Positions 27,858-36,630 of a DNA stretch of 64,000 nucleotides are shown here, in pieces. A program made the position numbers and the translations under genes. The notes under the pieces were generated by a model that was not told where the DNA came from, did not search any database, and saw nothing but the letters and a program-made list of their open reading frames with translations. Every line of letters starts with the position of its first letter. Position 1 is the stretch's first letter. Source of the stretch: Psychrobacter nivimaris (lineage in GTDB: Bacteria > Pseudomonadota > Gammaproteobacteria > Pseudomonadales > Moraxellaceae); the NCBI RefSeq assembly GCF_009812035.1, contig NZ_VZIZ01000003.1:49381-113380 (forward strand). The letters run 5' to 3'.

Positions 27858-28199
27858 ATGATAAAGAAGCTACATAGCAATCAGCGTATGAGCAAAACGG
27901 TAATCCATAACCAGACGATCTATTTGTGTGGTCAGGTCGGTAATGCAGAAGACGATATCAAAGCACAAACGTTGACGTGTTTGGAAAAAATCCAAACGCT
28001 ATTAGAAGAAGTGGGCAGTGATAAATCAAAGCTACTATCAGTCACCGTTTGGATCAAAGACATGGCGGATTTTGCTGCTATGAATGAAGTCTATGACCAG
28101 TGGTTTGAAGGTATTCAGCCACCAGCGCGTGCATGTGGCGAATCAGCGCTTGCACGCCCTGAGCTATTGGTTGAGATGATCGCTATCGCTGCTGAGTAA
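27858..28199 (+). CDS. RidA-family enamine/imine deaminase
   Basis: The 113-residue protein belongs to the YjgF/YER057c/UK114 (RidA) family, which hydrolyses reactive 2-aminoacrylate-type enamines and imines. Signatures are LCGQVGNAEDDIKAQT, the central helix ending VGSDKSKLLSVTVWIKDM and the C-terminal RACGESALARPELLVEM with the substrate-carboxylate arginine. ATG 27858 is preferred because AAAGG lies 7 nt upstream; ATG 27843 would add five residues. It is cotranscribed with the DadA-like oxidase, whose imine product is a natural RidA substrate. Confidence 0.88.
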   Translation: MIKKLHSNQRMSKTVIHNQTIYLCGQVGNAEDDIKAQTLTCLEKIQTLLEEVGSDKSKLLSVTVWIKDMADFAAMNEVYDQWFEGIQPPARACGESALARPELLVEMIAIAAE

Positions 28200-28246
28200 T
28201 AAACGGCTCGCAGTACCTGTAGTATATGTATTAAATAGAAATAAAG

Positions 28247-28278
28247 AAGGCCATGATAGCGATATCATGGCCTTTTCT
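28247..28278 (+). terminator. Terminator after the oxidase-ridA operon
   Basis: A perfect 12-bp stem, AAGGCCATGATA / TATCATGGCCTT, with a 4-nt GCGA loop is followed by TTCT. It starts 48 nt after the ridA stop and probably works in the plus direction; the reverse direction is also possible. Confidence 0.8.
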
Positions 28279-28386
28279 ATGCGTAGCAATAAGCCAACTC
28301 GATTATTGAAAAGGAATATGCTAGCTTTTTAATCCAAGCACGCGCCGTATAACGTCAGCGAAGCAATACAATGATTATTATAGGAA

Positions 28387-28576
28387 TTAGCATTCTTTCC
28401 ATACCGCTTGGCGTTTCTCAATAAAAGCATCAATCCCTTCACCCACATCGTCTGCCATCATATTGCAAGTCATGACCTCACTGGCATAGTCATAAGCGTC
28501 TTCGACACTCATATCCAGCTGCTTATAAAACATACAGAAGGTCATCTCTATCTAGAGTAATGTCAGATTGAGTCAT
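28387..28576 (-). pseudogene. Enoyl-CoA hydratase (crotonase) gene with internal deletion
   Basis: The start region is intact on the minus strand: AAGGA, then ATG at 28574-28576, encoding MTQSDITLDRDD. Almost at once the frame is lost, and in another frame the C-terminus of a crotonase follows: FYKQLDMSVEDAYDYASEV, then MTCNMMADDVGEGIDAFIEK and RQAVWKEC to a TAA at 28387-28389. The last part is the characteristic EGIDAFIEKR ending of enoyl-CoA hydratases. About 190 bp remain of an expected 770-800 bp, so an internal, out-of-frame deletion of roughly 0.6 kb has removed the active site. Confidence 0.7.
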
Positions 28577-28698
28577 TTATCATCCTTGATAATGGGTTGG
28601 TTTGGTAAATGCTACTATTTATAAAGTTATACAAAGCGCTTTAAATAGTAGCATGGCTCATATTCTATACAATAGATGAAGCACATAGAAAGCTCACG

Positions 28699-28734
28699 AA
28701 AAAAATAGCGCACTCAGATGATGAGTACGCTATT
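28699..28734 (-). terminator. Terminator after the VOC gene
   Basis: On the minus strand AATAGCGTACTC pairs with GAGTGCGCTATT, with one mismatch and a 7-nt loop, followed by a T run. It lies about 70 nt past the stop of the VOC-family gene. A weaker T run on the other side could make it bidirectional. Confidence 0.7.
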
Positions 28735-28804
28735 GGTTTTTCAATCAGATATAATCTAAATCTATACTAACTTAAATTTATACTAAGCTGTATGTATCTT
28801 GAGA

Positions 28805-29305
28805 TTAGTATGCGCCTTCGCTATAGATAAGCTCGTAGCTGTGGCTGTATATCTCAACGATGTTGCCGAACGGGTCTTCCATATAGATCATGCGATAAGG
28901 TTTTTCGCCAGGGTAGTAGTAGCGTGGTTTTTCCATACGCTTTTTACCACCTGCAGCAACCATACGCTCAGCCAACTCTTCAACGTTTGGATCTTGAACG
29001 CAGAAGTGAAAGATGCCTGTTTTCCAATATTCAAAGTTGTTTTCAGGGTTTTCTTGATTTTTGAATTCAAAAATCTCAACACCGATACGGTCACCAGTAG
29101 ATAGGTGAGCGATACGGAAGCTGCCCCAACCTGCACCGAATACTTCAGTACACATCTCACCAATCGGGCTGTCATCTTCGACAATCTCAGTTGGTTCCAT
29201 AATGGTGTACCAACCCATCACTTCAGTATAAAATTTTACGGCTGCATCTAGGTCAGGGACTGAAAGACCGATGTGCGAAAAGCTTCTTGGATAAACGTTG
29301 TTCAT
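28805..29305 (-). CDS. VOC-family (glyoxalase/dioxygenase-fold) protein
   Basis: The 166-residue protein has the vicinal-oxygen-chelate fold: FSHIGLSVPDLDAAVKFYTEVMGW at the N-terminus (metal His in SHIGL), GIFHFCVQDPNVEELAERM in the middle and YMEDPFGNIVEIYSHSYE at the C-terminus (metal Glu in VEIYSH). ATG 29303-29305 is used because AGGAG lies upstream; the frame extends 27 codons further without a site. It resembles lactoylglutathione lyase-type and catechol dioxygenase-like proteins, but the substrate is unknown. It is divergent from the damaged LysR gene. Confidence 0.8.
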   Translation of the reverse strand: MNNVYPRSFSHIGLSVPDLDAAVKFYTEVMGWYTIMEPTEIVEDDSPIGEMCTEVFGAGWGSFRIAHLSTGDRIGVEIFEFKNQENPENNFEYWKTGIFHFCVQDPNVEELAERMVAAGGKKRMEKPRYYYPGEKPYRMIYMEDPFGNIVEIYSHSYELIYSEGAY

Positions 29306-29413
29306 AGCTTGTGCTCCTGTTTGATGTGCGTTTTCTTTAACGTGGAGCCAGTATACAAATGCACCGTCATTATGTAAAATTATCAAATATTATATAAATA
29401 ATTATGAAGCGTA

Positions 29414-30282
29414 ATGATAAATATCACATGGTTACGCACCTTTTGCACGCTTGCTGAAGTTGGGCACTTTACCCGCACAGCTGAACGTCTATATATGACG
29501 CAGTCTGGTGTGAGCCAACACATAAGTAAGTTAGAAGAGCAACTAGATACGGACTTGTTGATTCGTCAAGGAAAGCAGTTTTCATTGACCAATGCAGGTG
29601 AGCAGCTTTATAAAGAAGCAGGCGAGATACTGCAGCGATTATCAAATTTAGAACAGCGAATCGGTGAAGATCCGCCTTATGAAGGATTGGTACGGTTGAT
29701 GTCACCGGGTAGTGTGGGACTTAAGCTGTATCCGCAGCTTTGTCTTTACAGCAGCAGCATCCAAAACTAGTGATTGATTACCGTTTTGCTCCAAATTCTG
29801 ATATTGAGCGGGCGCTGGCAAATCACGAGATTGATATCGGCTTTATGACAAATATCTCAGACGATGAAACAGTTAGCTGCAGGCCTATGGCACAAGAAGC
29901 ATTGATACTAGTAACCCCTGCGGCTACAGTAGAGCCTAGCTGGGAGCATCTTATCGAACTTGGATTTATTGATCATCCAGATGGTGCCCATCATGCAGGC
30001 ATGCTACTGACTGCCAATTATGAGCAATTTCAGCATATCAATGATTTCGAGAAAAAAGGATTTTCGAATCAGATTGGCCTGATACTAGAGCCCGTCAGCA
30101 GAGGAATAGGTTTTACTGTCTTGCCAGCACATGCAGTGGCTGCCTATCCAAAGCCTGAGCTGATTAATAGTCATCATTTACCAGTTGCCGTTAGTGAGAC
30201 GCTATATCTGGCAGTCAGACGACAGCAGGTACTCTCTAATAGAATGCATACGGTCATTGATAACGTGCAAAAATGGCTATAG
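29414..30282 (+). pseudogene. LysR-family regulator with a frameshift
   Basis: The first frame (29414-29770) encodes a normal LysR DNA-binding domain ([40 protein letters not shown]). After PQL at about residue 109 it slips out of frame and stops. From 29740 another frame continues the family sequence ([20 protein letters not shown] to the C-terminus). Restoring one T in the TTT run at 29739-29741 (CTT TTG TCT) would give a normal protein of about 290 residues. It is divergent from the VOC gene, its likely target. This is either a true lesion or a homopolymer sequencing error. Confidence 0.8.
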
Positions 30283-30393
30283 ATATGTTGAGAATGATAA
30301 ATGCACAGCTAACAAAGGGTTAATAAAAGGCTCGATAGCTGTACGTTTAACAGAAGGGGTTCATTGATAGATTGCGACTATAAAAGATTGCGT

Positions 30394-31530
30394 CTATCTT
30401 AAAGTCTGCCCAAGTTTGATACTTGCAGCAATATTAGCAGCAGTAGTCTCAATATTGTTATAAGCAGAACCCAACACGTTATCAATCGTGTCTACTTTTT
30501 GGATACTTGGCATGACAACATCGAACTGACTGGTTTGAGCAGGTTTTAGTCCATCGACACTGCCGCAGATAGCGATGACAGGTGTACGGCTAGCCTTAGC
30601 GATTTGGCTGATACCGCCTGCCACTTTCCCCATGGCTGTTTGTGCATCGAGCTTGCCTTCGCCAGTGATGACAAGGTCTGCCTCTGCGATATGCTGTGAC
30701 AGGTGAGCCACTTCGGCAACCGTATCAAAGCCTGACTTTAGCTGAGCTTGAAAGAACGTCATCATCGCATAGCCAAGACCGCCAGCAGCGCCAGCGCCTT
30801 CAACGTATTGACAGTCTTCATAGCCATGCTGTCCACATATGGTCGCAAAGTGACTGAGTGCCTTGTCCAAAGTATTAACCTGCTCTGGGCAAGCGCCTTT
30901 TTGTGGCCCAAACACTGCGCTTGCACCCAGCAGACCGCATAATGGATTGGTCACATCACAAGCAACTTCAAATACCGTGTCTGATATCCTTGCATGCAGG
31001 CTAGTATTATCGAGCTTATGTAGGCTGGCAAGTGCGCCACCACCATGAGTGAGTAGGCTATCATTGATGTCATGAAATGTTATGCCTAACGCCATTAGCA
31101 TACCAAGTCCTGCATCATTGGTTGCGCTACCACCCAGACCAATGACGATACGCTTAGCACCTTCTTCTAACGCATCTTCGATCAGCTCCCCAACACCATA
31201 ACTACTCGCAATAACGGGATTACGCTCATCAGCTGTCAGTAGGTGCAATCCGCAGGCTTGAGCCACTTCGATAACAGCAGTCGCGTCAGGCAATAACAGA
31301 TACTTTGCCGTAATCGGTCTCATCAATGGGTCATGTACTCTGACTTCTTTCCAGCGCCCGCCCAATACATAAGACAATACCGCTGAGGTACCTTCACCGC
31401 CATCGGCCATTGGCAACAGCTTATAGTCAGCATCTGGAAACACTTGGCTAAAGCCAGATTGAATGGCATGGCACACGTCCAGTGCTTCTAAACTTTCTTT
31501 AAACGAGTCAGGGGCGATCAAAATTTTCAT
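30394..31530 (-). CDS. glxK: Glycerate kinase
   Basis: The 378-residue protein is a GarK/GlxK-type glycerate kinase, phosphorylating D-glycerate (to 2-phosphoglycerate in the bacterial class II family). Signatures are IAPDSFKESLEA at the N-terminus, PMADGGEGTSAVL, GLGGSATNDAGLGMLMALG, EGAGAAGGLGYAM and ITGEGKLDAQTAMGKV. Length is standard. It follows the GntP-type permease gene on the same strand 112 nt downstream, which points to an uptake-plus-kinase pair for glycerate. Confidence 0.92.
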   Translation of the reverse strand: MKILIAPDSFKESLEALDVCHAIQSGFSQVFPDADYKLLPMADGGEGTSAVLSYVLGGRWKEVRVHDPLMRPITAKYLLLPDATAVIEVAQACGLHLLTADERNPVIASSYGVGELIEDALEEGAKRIVIGLGGSATNDAGLGMLMALGITFHDINDSLLTHGGGALASLHKLDNTSLHARISDTVFEVACDVTNPLCGLLGASAVFGPQKGACPEQVNTLDKALSHFATICGQHGYEDCQYVEGAGAAGGLGYAMMTFFQAQLKSGFDTVAEVAHLSQHIAEADLVITGEGKLDAQTAMGKVAGGISQIAKASRTPVIAICGSVDGLKPAQTSQFDVVMPSIQKVDTIDNVLGSAYNNIETTAANIAASIKLGQTLR

Positions 31531-31642
31531 ACGGCTCTCTTTGAATATCTTAATGACACGATCATTGCGATAGTGTCATGTTTTAAAACGTTTACTTAGT
31601 AATAATCAAATAAACGTCTGTATAAATACCCAATCTCATGAA

Positions 31643-33001
31643 CTAGATAAATACTAGGGTCAACAACCAGATAAATACGATGCTAGTCACACCTTGGATA
31701 CCAGTGGCCATTGAATGAGCTTTGTACGCTTGTGCCACGCTCATACGACTAAACTGGCTAACAATCCAAAAGAAGCTGTCATTGGCATGTGAGATGGTCA
31801 TGGCACCAGCACCAATTGCCATCACGCAGAACACGCGTCCAAGCTCACTGTCTAGGCCGATCTGACTCAATAGTGGGGCAACCATAGCAGAAGTAGTAAC
31901 CAATGCGACTGTGGTTGAGCCTTGTGCTGTTTTTAGCGCAGCAGAGACGATAAATGGCATGAAGATACCTAAACCCAAAGCAGATAGCGTCGAACCTAGG
32001 TAGTCACCGATCGGCGTAACTTTTAGCATCGCACCAAACGCGCCACCAGCACCAGTGATCAATAGGATAGGGGCAGCTACTACCAAACCTTGCGAGATAC
32101 TATCGCTGATTTCTTGCGTTTTTTTGCTTGATTTAATTAAGAAAAATGATAAGAATAAACCGATAAGTAACGCAGTCAATGGGTTACCAATGAATATCAA
32201 AATCTCCGCTACCATGCTACTGCCAAATGGTGCGCTTGGGAAATTAGCAACCGAAGACAGGCAGATTAATATGATAGGAACGATAATCGGTAGGAAAGCC
32301 ATTGTCGCTGAAGGCAAGTGACTGTAATCATCACGAGTTTTCATTCCTTCAGGCATTGCTGCTGGAGCATCTACCGCATTGATATTATCAGGAGTAGCGT
32401 TAAGAAAGCGATTAGACCACCACCAACCAGCCAGTACAGCAACTGCTGTCACCACCACACCGACCATAATGACCAAGCCTAAGTTTGACTCTAGACCTAA
32501 GTTACCTGCCGCTGCGATTGGGCCTGGCGTAGGCGGGACAAAGGTATGGGTAGCGTATAGACCAGTGGCCAAAGCAATACTCATCGCGACACTTGATACA
32601 TGTAGGCGCTCAGCCAAAGACTCTTTTAGAGAGTTCAAGATAATATAGCCAGAATCACAAAATACAGGTATAGAAACGACTGCACCGACGATAGACATGG
32701 TCAAAGTAGGGAAGCGTGGCCCCAATACTTTGATAACTGACTCTGCCATTACGATAGCAGCACCCGTTTTTTCAAGGATTAAGCCAATAATCGTACCAAA
32801 TACAATCACAAGACCGATATAGCCTAAGATACCACCGAAACCATCAGAGATCGTTTTGGCGACCGTGTTAAGTGGTACTTGATAAAATAGCGCAACCAAG
32901 AAAGCGGACAAGATTAATACTAAAAAAGGATGCCACTTTAATTTTGCGGTAGCGAAAATAATAAAAAGAATGGTCAGCACAAGCCAAAATACAATCATCA
33001 C
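31643..33001 (-). CDS. GntP-family permease (probable glycerate/gluconate uptake)
   Basis: This 452-residue inner-membrane protein has about 12-14 hydrophobic segments. It shows the GntP pattern, including FGGILGYIGLVIVFGTIIGL, FPTLTMSIVGAVVSIPVFCDSG (split over the pore helix), THTFVPPTPGPIAAAGNLG and SHANDSFFWIVSQFSRMS near the C-terminus. GntP family members are H+ symporters for gluconate, glycerate and related hydroxy acids. Being upstream of glycerate kinase, glycerate is the likeliest substrate. I saw no regulator gene next to the pair. Confidence 0.88.
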   Translation of the reverse strand: MMIVFWLVLTILFIIFATAKLKWHPFLVLILSAFLVALFYQVPLNTVAKTISDGFGGILGYIGLVIVFGTIIGLILEKTGAAIVMAESVIKVLGPRFPTLTMSIVGAVVSIPVFCDSGYIILNSLKESLAERLHVSSVAMSIALATGLYATHTFVPPTPGPIAAAGNLGLESNLGLVIMVGVVVTAVAVLAGWWWSNRFLNATPDNINAVDAPAAMPEGMKTRDDYSHLPSATMAFLPIIVPIILICLSSVANFPSAPFGSSMVAEILIFIGNPLTALLIGLFLSFFLIKSSKKTQEISDSISQGLVVAAPILLITGAGGAFGAMLKVTPIGDYLGSTLSALGLGIFMPFIVSAALKTAQGSTTVALVTTSAMVAPLLSQIGLDSELGRVFCVMAIGAGAMTISHANDSFFWIVSQFSRMSVAQAYKAHSMATGIQGVTSIVFIWLLTLVFI

Positions 33002-33467
33002 TGTCTCAATATGGTTTATATCTTAATCGATTACCAATGCAATACAGCCAATTATATCGAGATTAAACACGGTATATAGCTTGCTAATTCTACTTTGCGT
33101 AGTGCTTGTAAGTGCTTTTACCATATCTACATTTAAACGATATTGGACCAACTATCTGCATCACTAACGATACGAAATTTTAAAGGGGCATATTTTATAG
33201 CAAATAGACGCCGCTAGGAAATAGATTCGTTAAATAGTTGGCGCTGTTGACAAAAAATTGAGAGATACTTAATTTTAAAATGACGGAAATCAGTAAGAAA
33301 ACGTCGAAGACGTGTGTGGAAATACTTGTATAACTAGCAATTGCTAATACTTCAAACCAAAAAAAACTGGCCATCTATAATGACCAGTTTTTGTCTAAAC
33401 AATATTTACCTACCTGAGTAATGATTATTTTTAGAATAGGTATTCTAAGGAGTGCCCTGATTGACAG
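33002..33467. other. Intergenic region, terminator only
   Basis: A 466-bp stretch between the permease start and the end of the small gene at 33468. Apart from the terminator at 33363-33391 I see no coding remnant, RNA gene or repeat. The part adjoining the permease should carry its promoter. Confidence 0.5.
33363..33391 (-). terminator. Terminator after the small gene at 33468
   Basis: AAAACTGG (33363-33370) pairs with CCAGTTTT (33384-33391). The stem extends inwards by CAT/ATG past one mismatch and has a 5-nt loop. In the minus direction it is followed by a long T run, about 77 nt past the stop of the small gene; T on the other side makes bidirectional use possible. Confidence 0.7.
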
Positions 33468-33707
33468 TTAGGCAATCTTATCAAAAAAAGCTTTGTTATT
33501 GGTAGCAGTTGCAGTATCAAAGCTGACGTAAATGCCTTGATCATCCAACGTGGCATACCAATGATCATCATTGCCACTGGTCAGCAGCTGAAAGTATTTG
33601 TCATTGACTATTCTGCCAACTGTATACACCTCACCTTCGGAGTAGTATGCATTACCTTGAGTACAGATAAGCTTGTCATTGGTATGAATGTTATGATTTT
33701 CTTTCAT
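33468..33707 (-). CDS. Small hypothetical protein
   Basis: A 79-residue protein of unrecognised family with no signal peptide or membrane segment. Its sequence (NDKLICTQGNAYYSEGEVYTV and DDHWYATLDDQGIYVSF) looks like a small all-beta domain, in the style of SH3-like or phage-associated small proteins. The ribosome-binding site is weak. It is isolated but is followed by a clear terminator, which supports a real gene. Function unknown. The 354-bp region upstream (33708-34061) holds only the ribosomal operon terminator and its likely promoter. Confidence 0.5.
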   Translation of the reverse strand: MKENHNIHTNDKLICTQGNAYYSEGEVYTVGRIVNDKYFQLLTSGNDDHWYATLDDQGIYVSFDTATATNNKAFFDKIA

Positions 33708-34002
33708 ATTCTTGCGCCCAATTAGTACATTAGATAGCAGTAGATTATCAATTCTGCTAATAGTAATAAAGATGATTATATAGGCAGTATCTTGTTGTTT
33801 GGTATAGCGTTTTTAAGGCAATTGTTGCATTTAGTTACTACAATATTGCATAGATAACACCGCTATCATAGCAATAGATTTTTTGAGAATCCTAAGCTGT
33901 TTAGGAATATATAAAATCCTAATTTGTCGAGATAAAGGAGTGCAAGTTAGCGTTATAAATTGTCTAAATATATAAACTCTAATGTCAAAAAGGACGCACG
34001 TA

Positions 34003-34034
34003 AAAAAGCCAGCAACCTAAGTTGCTGGCTTTTT
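34003..34034 (-). terminator. Terminator of the rpsF-rpsR-rplI operon
   Basis: AAAAGCCAGCAAC and GTTGCTGGCTTTTT form a perfect stem of 13-14 bp with a 4-nt loop, with T on both sides depending on direction. It is 28 nt past the rplI stop. Confidence 0.85.
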
Positions 34035-34061
34035 GCAGACTGAGTCTAACTATATAGAAGA

Positions 34062-34568
34062 TTACTCTTCAGAATAGTCTTCTTCAGCAGCTTCTTCTTC
34101 AGCTGAATCTTCGTTGTTACCATCTTCAGAAAGAATAGTAACTAAGATGCTAGCAGTAACGTCATGGTGTAGCTGAATATCAACATTGTATTCGCCAACT
34201 TGACGTAGAGTGCCTTCAGGTAGCTTGATTTCAGCACGGTCTACTTCTAGACCTGAGTTAGTCAATGCTTCAGCGATATCGCGAGTACCGATAGAGCCGA
34301 ATAGCTTGCCTTCGTCACCTGATTTAGCACGCATGATAACATTAACGTCAGTCAATGCATCAGCACGCTCTTGAGCAACAGCGATCTCTTTTGCTTCTTC
34401 AGCTTCAAGTTCAGCACGACGTGCTTCGAACTTTTCGATGTTAGCTTTAGTCGCAGGTAACGCTTTGCCCTGAGGGATAAGAAAGTTACGTCCGTAACCT
34501 GGTTTTACATCGACAGTTTCACCGAGTTTACCAAGGTTGACGATACGCTGTAACAAAATAATTTGCAT
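34062..34568 (-). CDS. rplI: 50S ribosomal protein L9
   Basis: The 168-residue L9 has the N-terminal RNA-binding domain ([33 protein letters not shown]), the long connecting helix and the C-terminal domain ([21 protein letters not shown]). It carries a Glu/Asp-rich tail of about 20 residues not found in E. coli L9 (149 residues). It is last in the rpsF-rpsR-rplI operon, 20 nt after rpsR. Confidence 0.97.
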   Translation of the reverse strand: MQIILLQRIVNLGKLGETVDVKPGYGRNFLIPQGKALPATKANIEKFEARRAELEAEEAKEIAVAQERADALTDVNVIMRAKSGDEGKLFGSIGTRDIAEALTNSGLEVDRAEIKLPEGTLRQVGEYNVDIQLHHDVTASILVTILSEDGNNEDSAEEEAAEEDYSEE

Positions 34569-34588
34569 GAGTCATTCCTAGTTAGCGG

Positions 34589-34819
34589 TTAACCTTGATG
34601 GTTATCAGTGTATGGAAGTAGCGATAAGTAACGAGCTTGCTTGATAGCAGTCGCTAATTGACGCTGATATTTAGTAGATGTACCAGTAATACGGCTTGGT
34701 ACGATTTTACCATTATCACTAATGTACTGTTTTAGCAATTCAACATCTTTATAGTCGATGTGAGTGATGCCTTCAGCAGTGAAACGGCAGAATTTGCGAC
34801 GGCGATAGAAACGTGCCAT
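34589..34819 (-). CDS. rpsR: 30S ribosomal protein S18
   Basis: The 76-residue protein matches S18: [37 protein letters not shown] and [20 protein letters not shown]. It pairs with S6 in the 30S platform. The gene sits between rpsF (16 nt gap) and rplI, the conserved order; the primosomal priB gene often found here in enterobacteria is absent. Confidence 0.97.
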   Translation of the reverse strand: MARFYRRRKFCRFTAEGITHIDYKDVELLKQYISDNGKIVPSRITGTSTKYQRQLATAIKQARYLSLLPYTDNHQG

Positions 34820-34835
34820 GAGTATTCTCCTTTAA

Positions 34836-35240
34836 TTAGTCTTCACTGTTGTCGTTGTCGTCATTATCGTTTTCACGATTGTCTGGACGACGAGTAGTTG
34901 CTTTGCGTGCGCGTTTTTCATCGGCATTCTTGGCTAACTGCGACTCTTCAGTGACAGCTTCGTCACGGCGCATAACTAGACTACGAATGATCGCGTCGTT
35001 ATAACGGAATAATTCTTCAAGTTCAGCTAAAGTTTCACCGTCAGTTTCAATGTTGAAAAGAACGTAATGAGCTTTGTGAATCTTGTTGATTGGATAAGCC
35101 AGTTGACGACGGCCCCAATCTTCTAGACGATGGATAACACCGTTGTTGTCTTGAACTAACTTGATGTAGCGCTCAACCATGCCGACCACTTGGTCGCTTT
35201 GGTCTGGGTGTACAAGTAACACCAGTTCGTAATGTCGCAT
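34836..35240 (-). CDS. rpsF: 30S ribosomal protein S6
   Basis: The 134-residue protein is S6 ([38 protein letters not shown]), which binds 16S rRNA with S18. It has a charged C-terminal extension rich in Arg, Asn and Asp, similar to the variable tail that RimK modifies with glutamate in E. coli. It is the first gene of the operon and follows a promoter at 35368-35396. Confidence 0.97.
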   Translation of the reverse strand: MRHYELVLLVHPDQSDQVVGMVERYIKLVQDNNGVIHRLEDWGRRQLAYPINKIHKAHYVLFNIETDGETLAELEELFRYNDAIIRSLVMRRDEAVTEESQLAKNADEKRARKATTRRPDNRENDNDDNDNSED

Positions 35241-35367
35241 TATGACTCCTTACGGATTAGTAGCTATTAACCCTATGTTAATAGCAAGGAGATTTATAAG
35301 GTAAGCCCAATTCTAGTCATATTTTATAAAAAACAATCAAGAATAAGCTTAGTTTATAAAGCGCCGT

Positions 35368-35396
35368 ATTATAACAGTACTCGGCAACTAACACAA
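35368..35396 (-). promoter_or_regulatory. Promoter of the rpsF operon
   Basis: On the minus strand a perfect TATAAT (35368-35373) is preceded by TTGTGT (35391-35396) at 17-nt spacing. The predicted leader of about 120 nt before rpsF could hold an S6:S18 autoregulatory structure, as known in other bacteria; I could not confirm one by eye. Confidence 0.6.
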
Positions 35397-35458
35397 AGGT
35401 TAATCACCAAGCTACTGCCAATAAAATATAAAAAGAGGCTAAATAAGCTTTGCTAAAT

Positions 35459-35488
35459 AAAAAAGCCGCGATAGTACGCAGCTTTTTT
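35459..35488 (-). terminator. Terminator after the GYF_2-RDD gene
   Basis: The stem AAAAAGC-GCG / CGC-GCTTTTT has one mismatch on each side and a 6-nt loop; it is T-rich in both directions. It is about 48 nt past the stop of the RDD-family gene. Confidence 0.55.
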
Positions 35489-35535
35489 AAGTATAACGAG
35501 CTATAAAACCAATAACTAAATTAAAATACTGTTAT

Positions 35536-36504
35536 TCATTCAGGTTTTGATTTTTTTACCAATTGGCTACTGTCTGCTTTGACCACTAAGGTTTTGGCAA
35601 GTTTGTCATGCCAACCAATGTTTTCAGGGCTTTTAGATGCCATGTAATAATGGATAGCAATAATCACAAAGCCTAAAAAGCTGGTAAACGAAAACAGTAA
35701 GTTATAGATAATAAATAACAATAACGTACGTGTACCGATCAATTTAATGAACGAAGGCAGTCGATGCGTGGTTTGATCTACAACACGAATACCAGTGATC
35801 AGCTTGCCTAGCGATTGACCACGCATGGTAATAAATACCAATTGTAAGGCAAATAGCCCAAAGACCATCACCTGTGACATCATCAATGTGCTACTAGGAA
35901 GACTTTCCATGAGCGTCATTGAATATTGATAGGCGGCGTCCATGTCTTGAATGTTTTGGAACTTGGTATAGTCCACATCCATCTTAGTCAATGCCATTAC
36001 TAGCGGCAGTATAGCCAATATATAAAGTAGGCCATTCAATGCAGTCGCCAATACGCGTGACATGATTGGCGCAAGTACCACGTTGCCGACGACTTTATCA
36101 TTGTCTGCAACAGCCTTTTTGAGAGTAGACTTGTTTAATGAAACATTGTTGTGCGGCGTTTGATGACGATTGGTCGTCATGTCAGCTTTCACGTTTTTAG
36201 GACGTTCAGGCTTGCCATATAGTCTGTCTAACGATACTGACTTATCATCTTTCGCTTTATTGGTACCTTCAGGGAAGACGGTCACGTTATTGATGATAGA
36301 GTCGTTTACTTCAGGCGTGTTAGCACTGGTCGGGCGATACACCGTTTGGTTATTGGTAAGATCACCTACGCGCTGCCACTGAGCTAAGCCTTCATGCCAC
36401 ATCAAATCATCAAGCAATACTTCGCCAGATGCCAGCATGATGTTCAGCTGCTCCAACTGATATGGGCCAGCTTGTACGTTATTTCGAGCAAGGAAAATCT
36501 GCAT
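35536..36504 (-). CDS. GYF_2-RDD family membrane protein
   Basis: A 322-residue protein with an N-terminal GYF_2-type domain (about 1-50: MQIFLARNNVQAGPYQLEQL, LMWHEGLAQWQRVGDL), a polar linker and a C-terminal RDD domain. The RDD domain has about four membrane segments (VLATALNGLLYILAILPLVM; VFGLFALQLVFITM; RTLLLFIIYNLLFSFTSFLG) and the motif RGQSLGKLITGIRVVD, ending GWHDKLAKTLVV. The start at 36504 has a weak AGG upstream; ATG 36516 adds four residues. RDD proteins are poorly understood and some have been linked to ion exchange. Function here is unknown. Confidence 0.75.
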   Translation of the reverse strand: MQIFLARNNVQAGPYQLEQLNIMLASGEVLLDDLMWHEGLAQWQRVGDLTNNQTVYRPTSANTPEVNDSIINNVTVFPEGTNKAKDDKSVSLDRLYGKPERPKNVKADMTTNRHQTPHNNVSLNKSTLKKAVADNDKVVGNVVLAPIMSRVLATALNGLLYILAILPLVMALTKMDVDYTKFQNIQDMDAAYQYSMTLMESLPSSTLMMSQVMVFGLFALQLVFITMRGQSLGKLITGIRVVDQTTHRLPSFIKLIGTRTLLLFIIYNLLFSFTSFLGFVIIAIHYYMASKSPENIGWHDKLAKTLVVKADSSQLVKKSKPE

Positions 36505-36541
36505 AATTGCCTGCATAGTTAGTCATGTCTTAGGACATTAT

Positions 36542-36578
36542 ATTAGGGTCTATTTGAAAAAATCAAATAGACCCTAAT
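36542..36578. repeat. Perfect 16-bp inverted repeat
   Basis: ATTAGGGTCTATTTGA (36542-36557) and its exact reverse complement (36563-36578) flank five A. It lies between the stop of ppsA (36631) and the start of the downstream RDD gene (36504). The stem is long enough to terminate ppsA transcription, but the T tract is in the loop and not after the stem, so the role is uncertain. Confidence 0.7.
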
Positions 36579-36630
36579 AGTGGTATCTTTAATGACTGTG
36601 TGAATGACCGCTGTGACTAAACGTAGCGGT

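Noticed and set aside
29748..29759. CAG-CAG-CAG run in the LysR gene as a repeat element
   Set aside because: Only three copies, coding for Gln-Gln-Gln in the expected family position; the lesion is the missing T just upstream, not this run.
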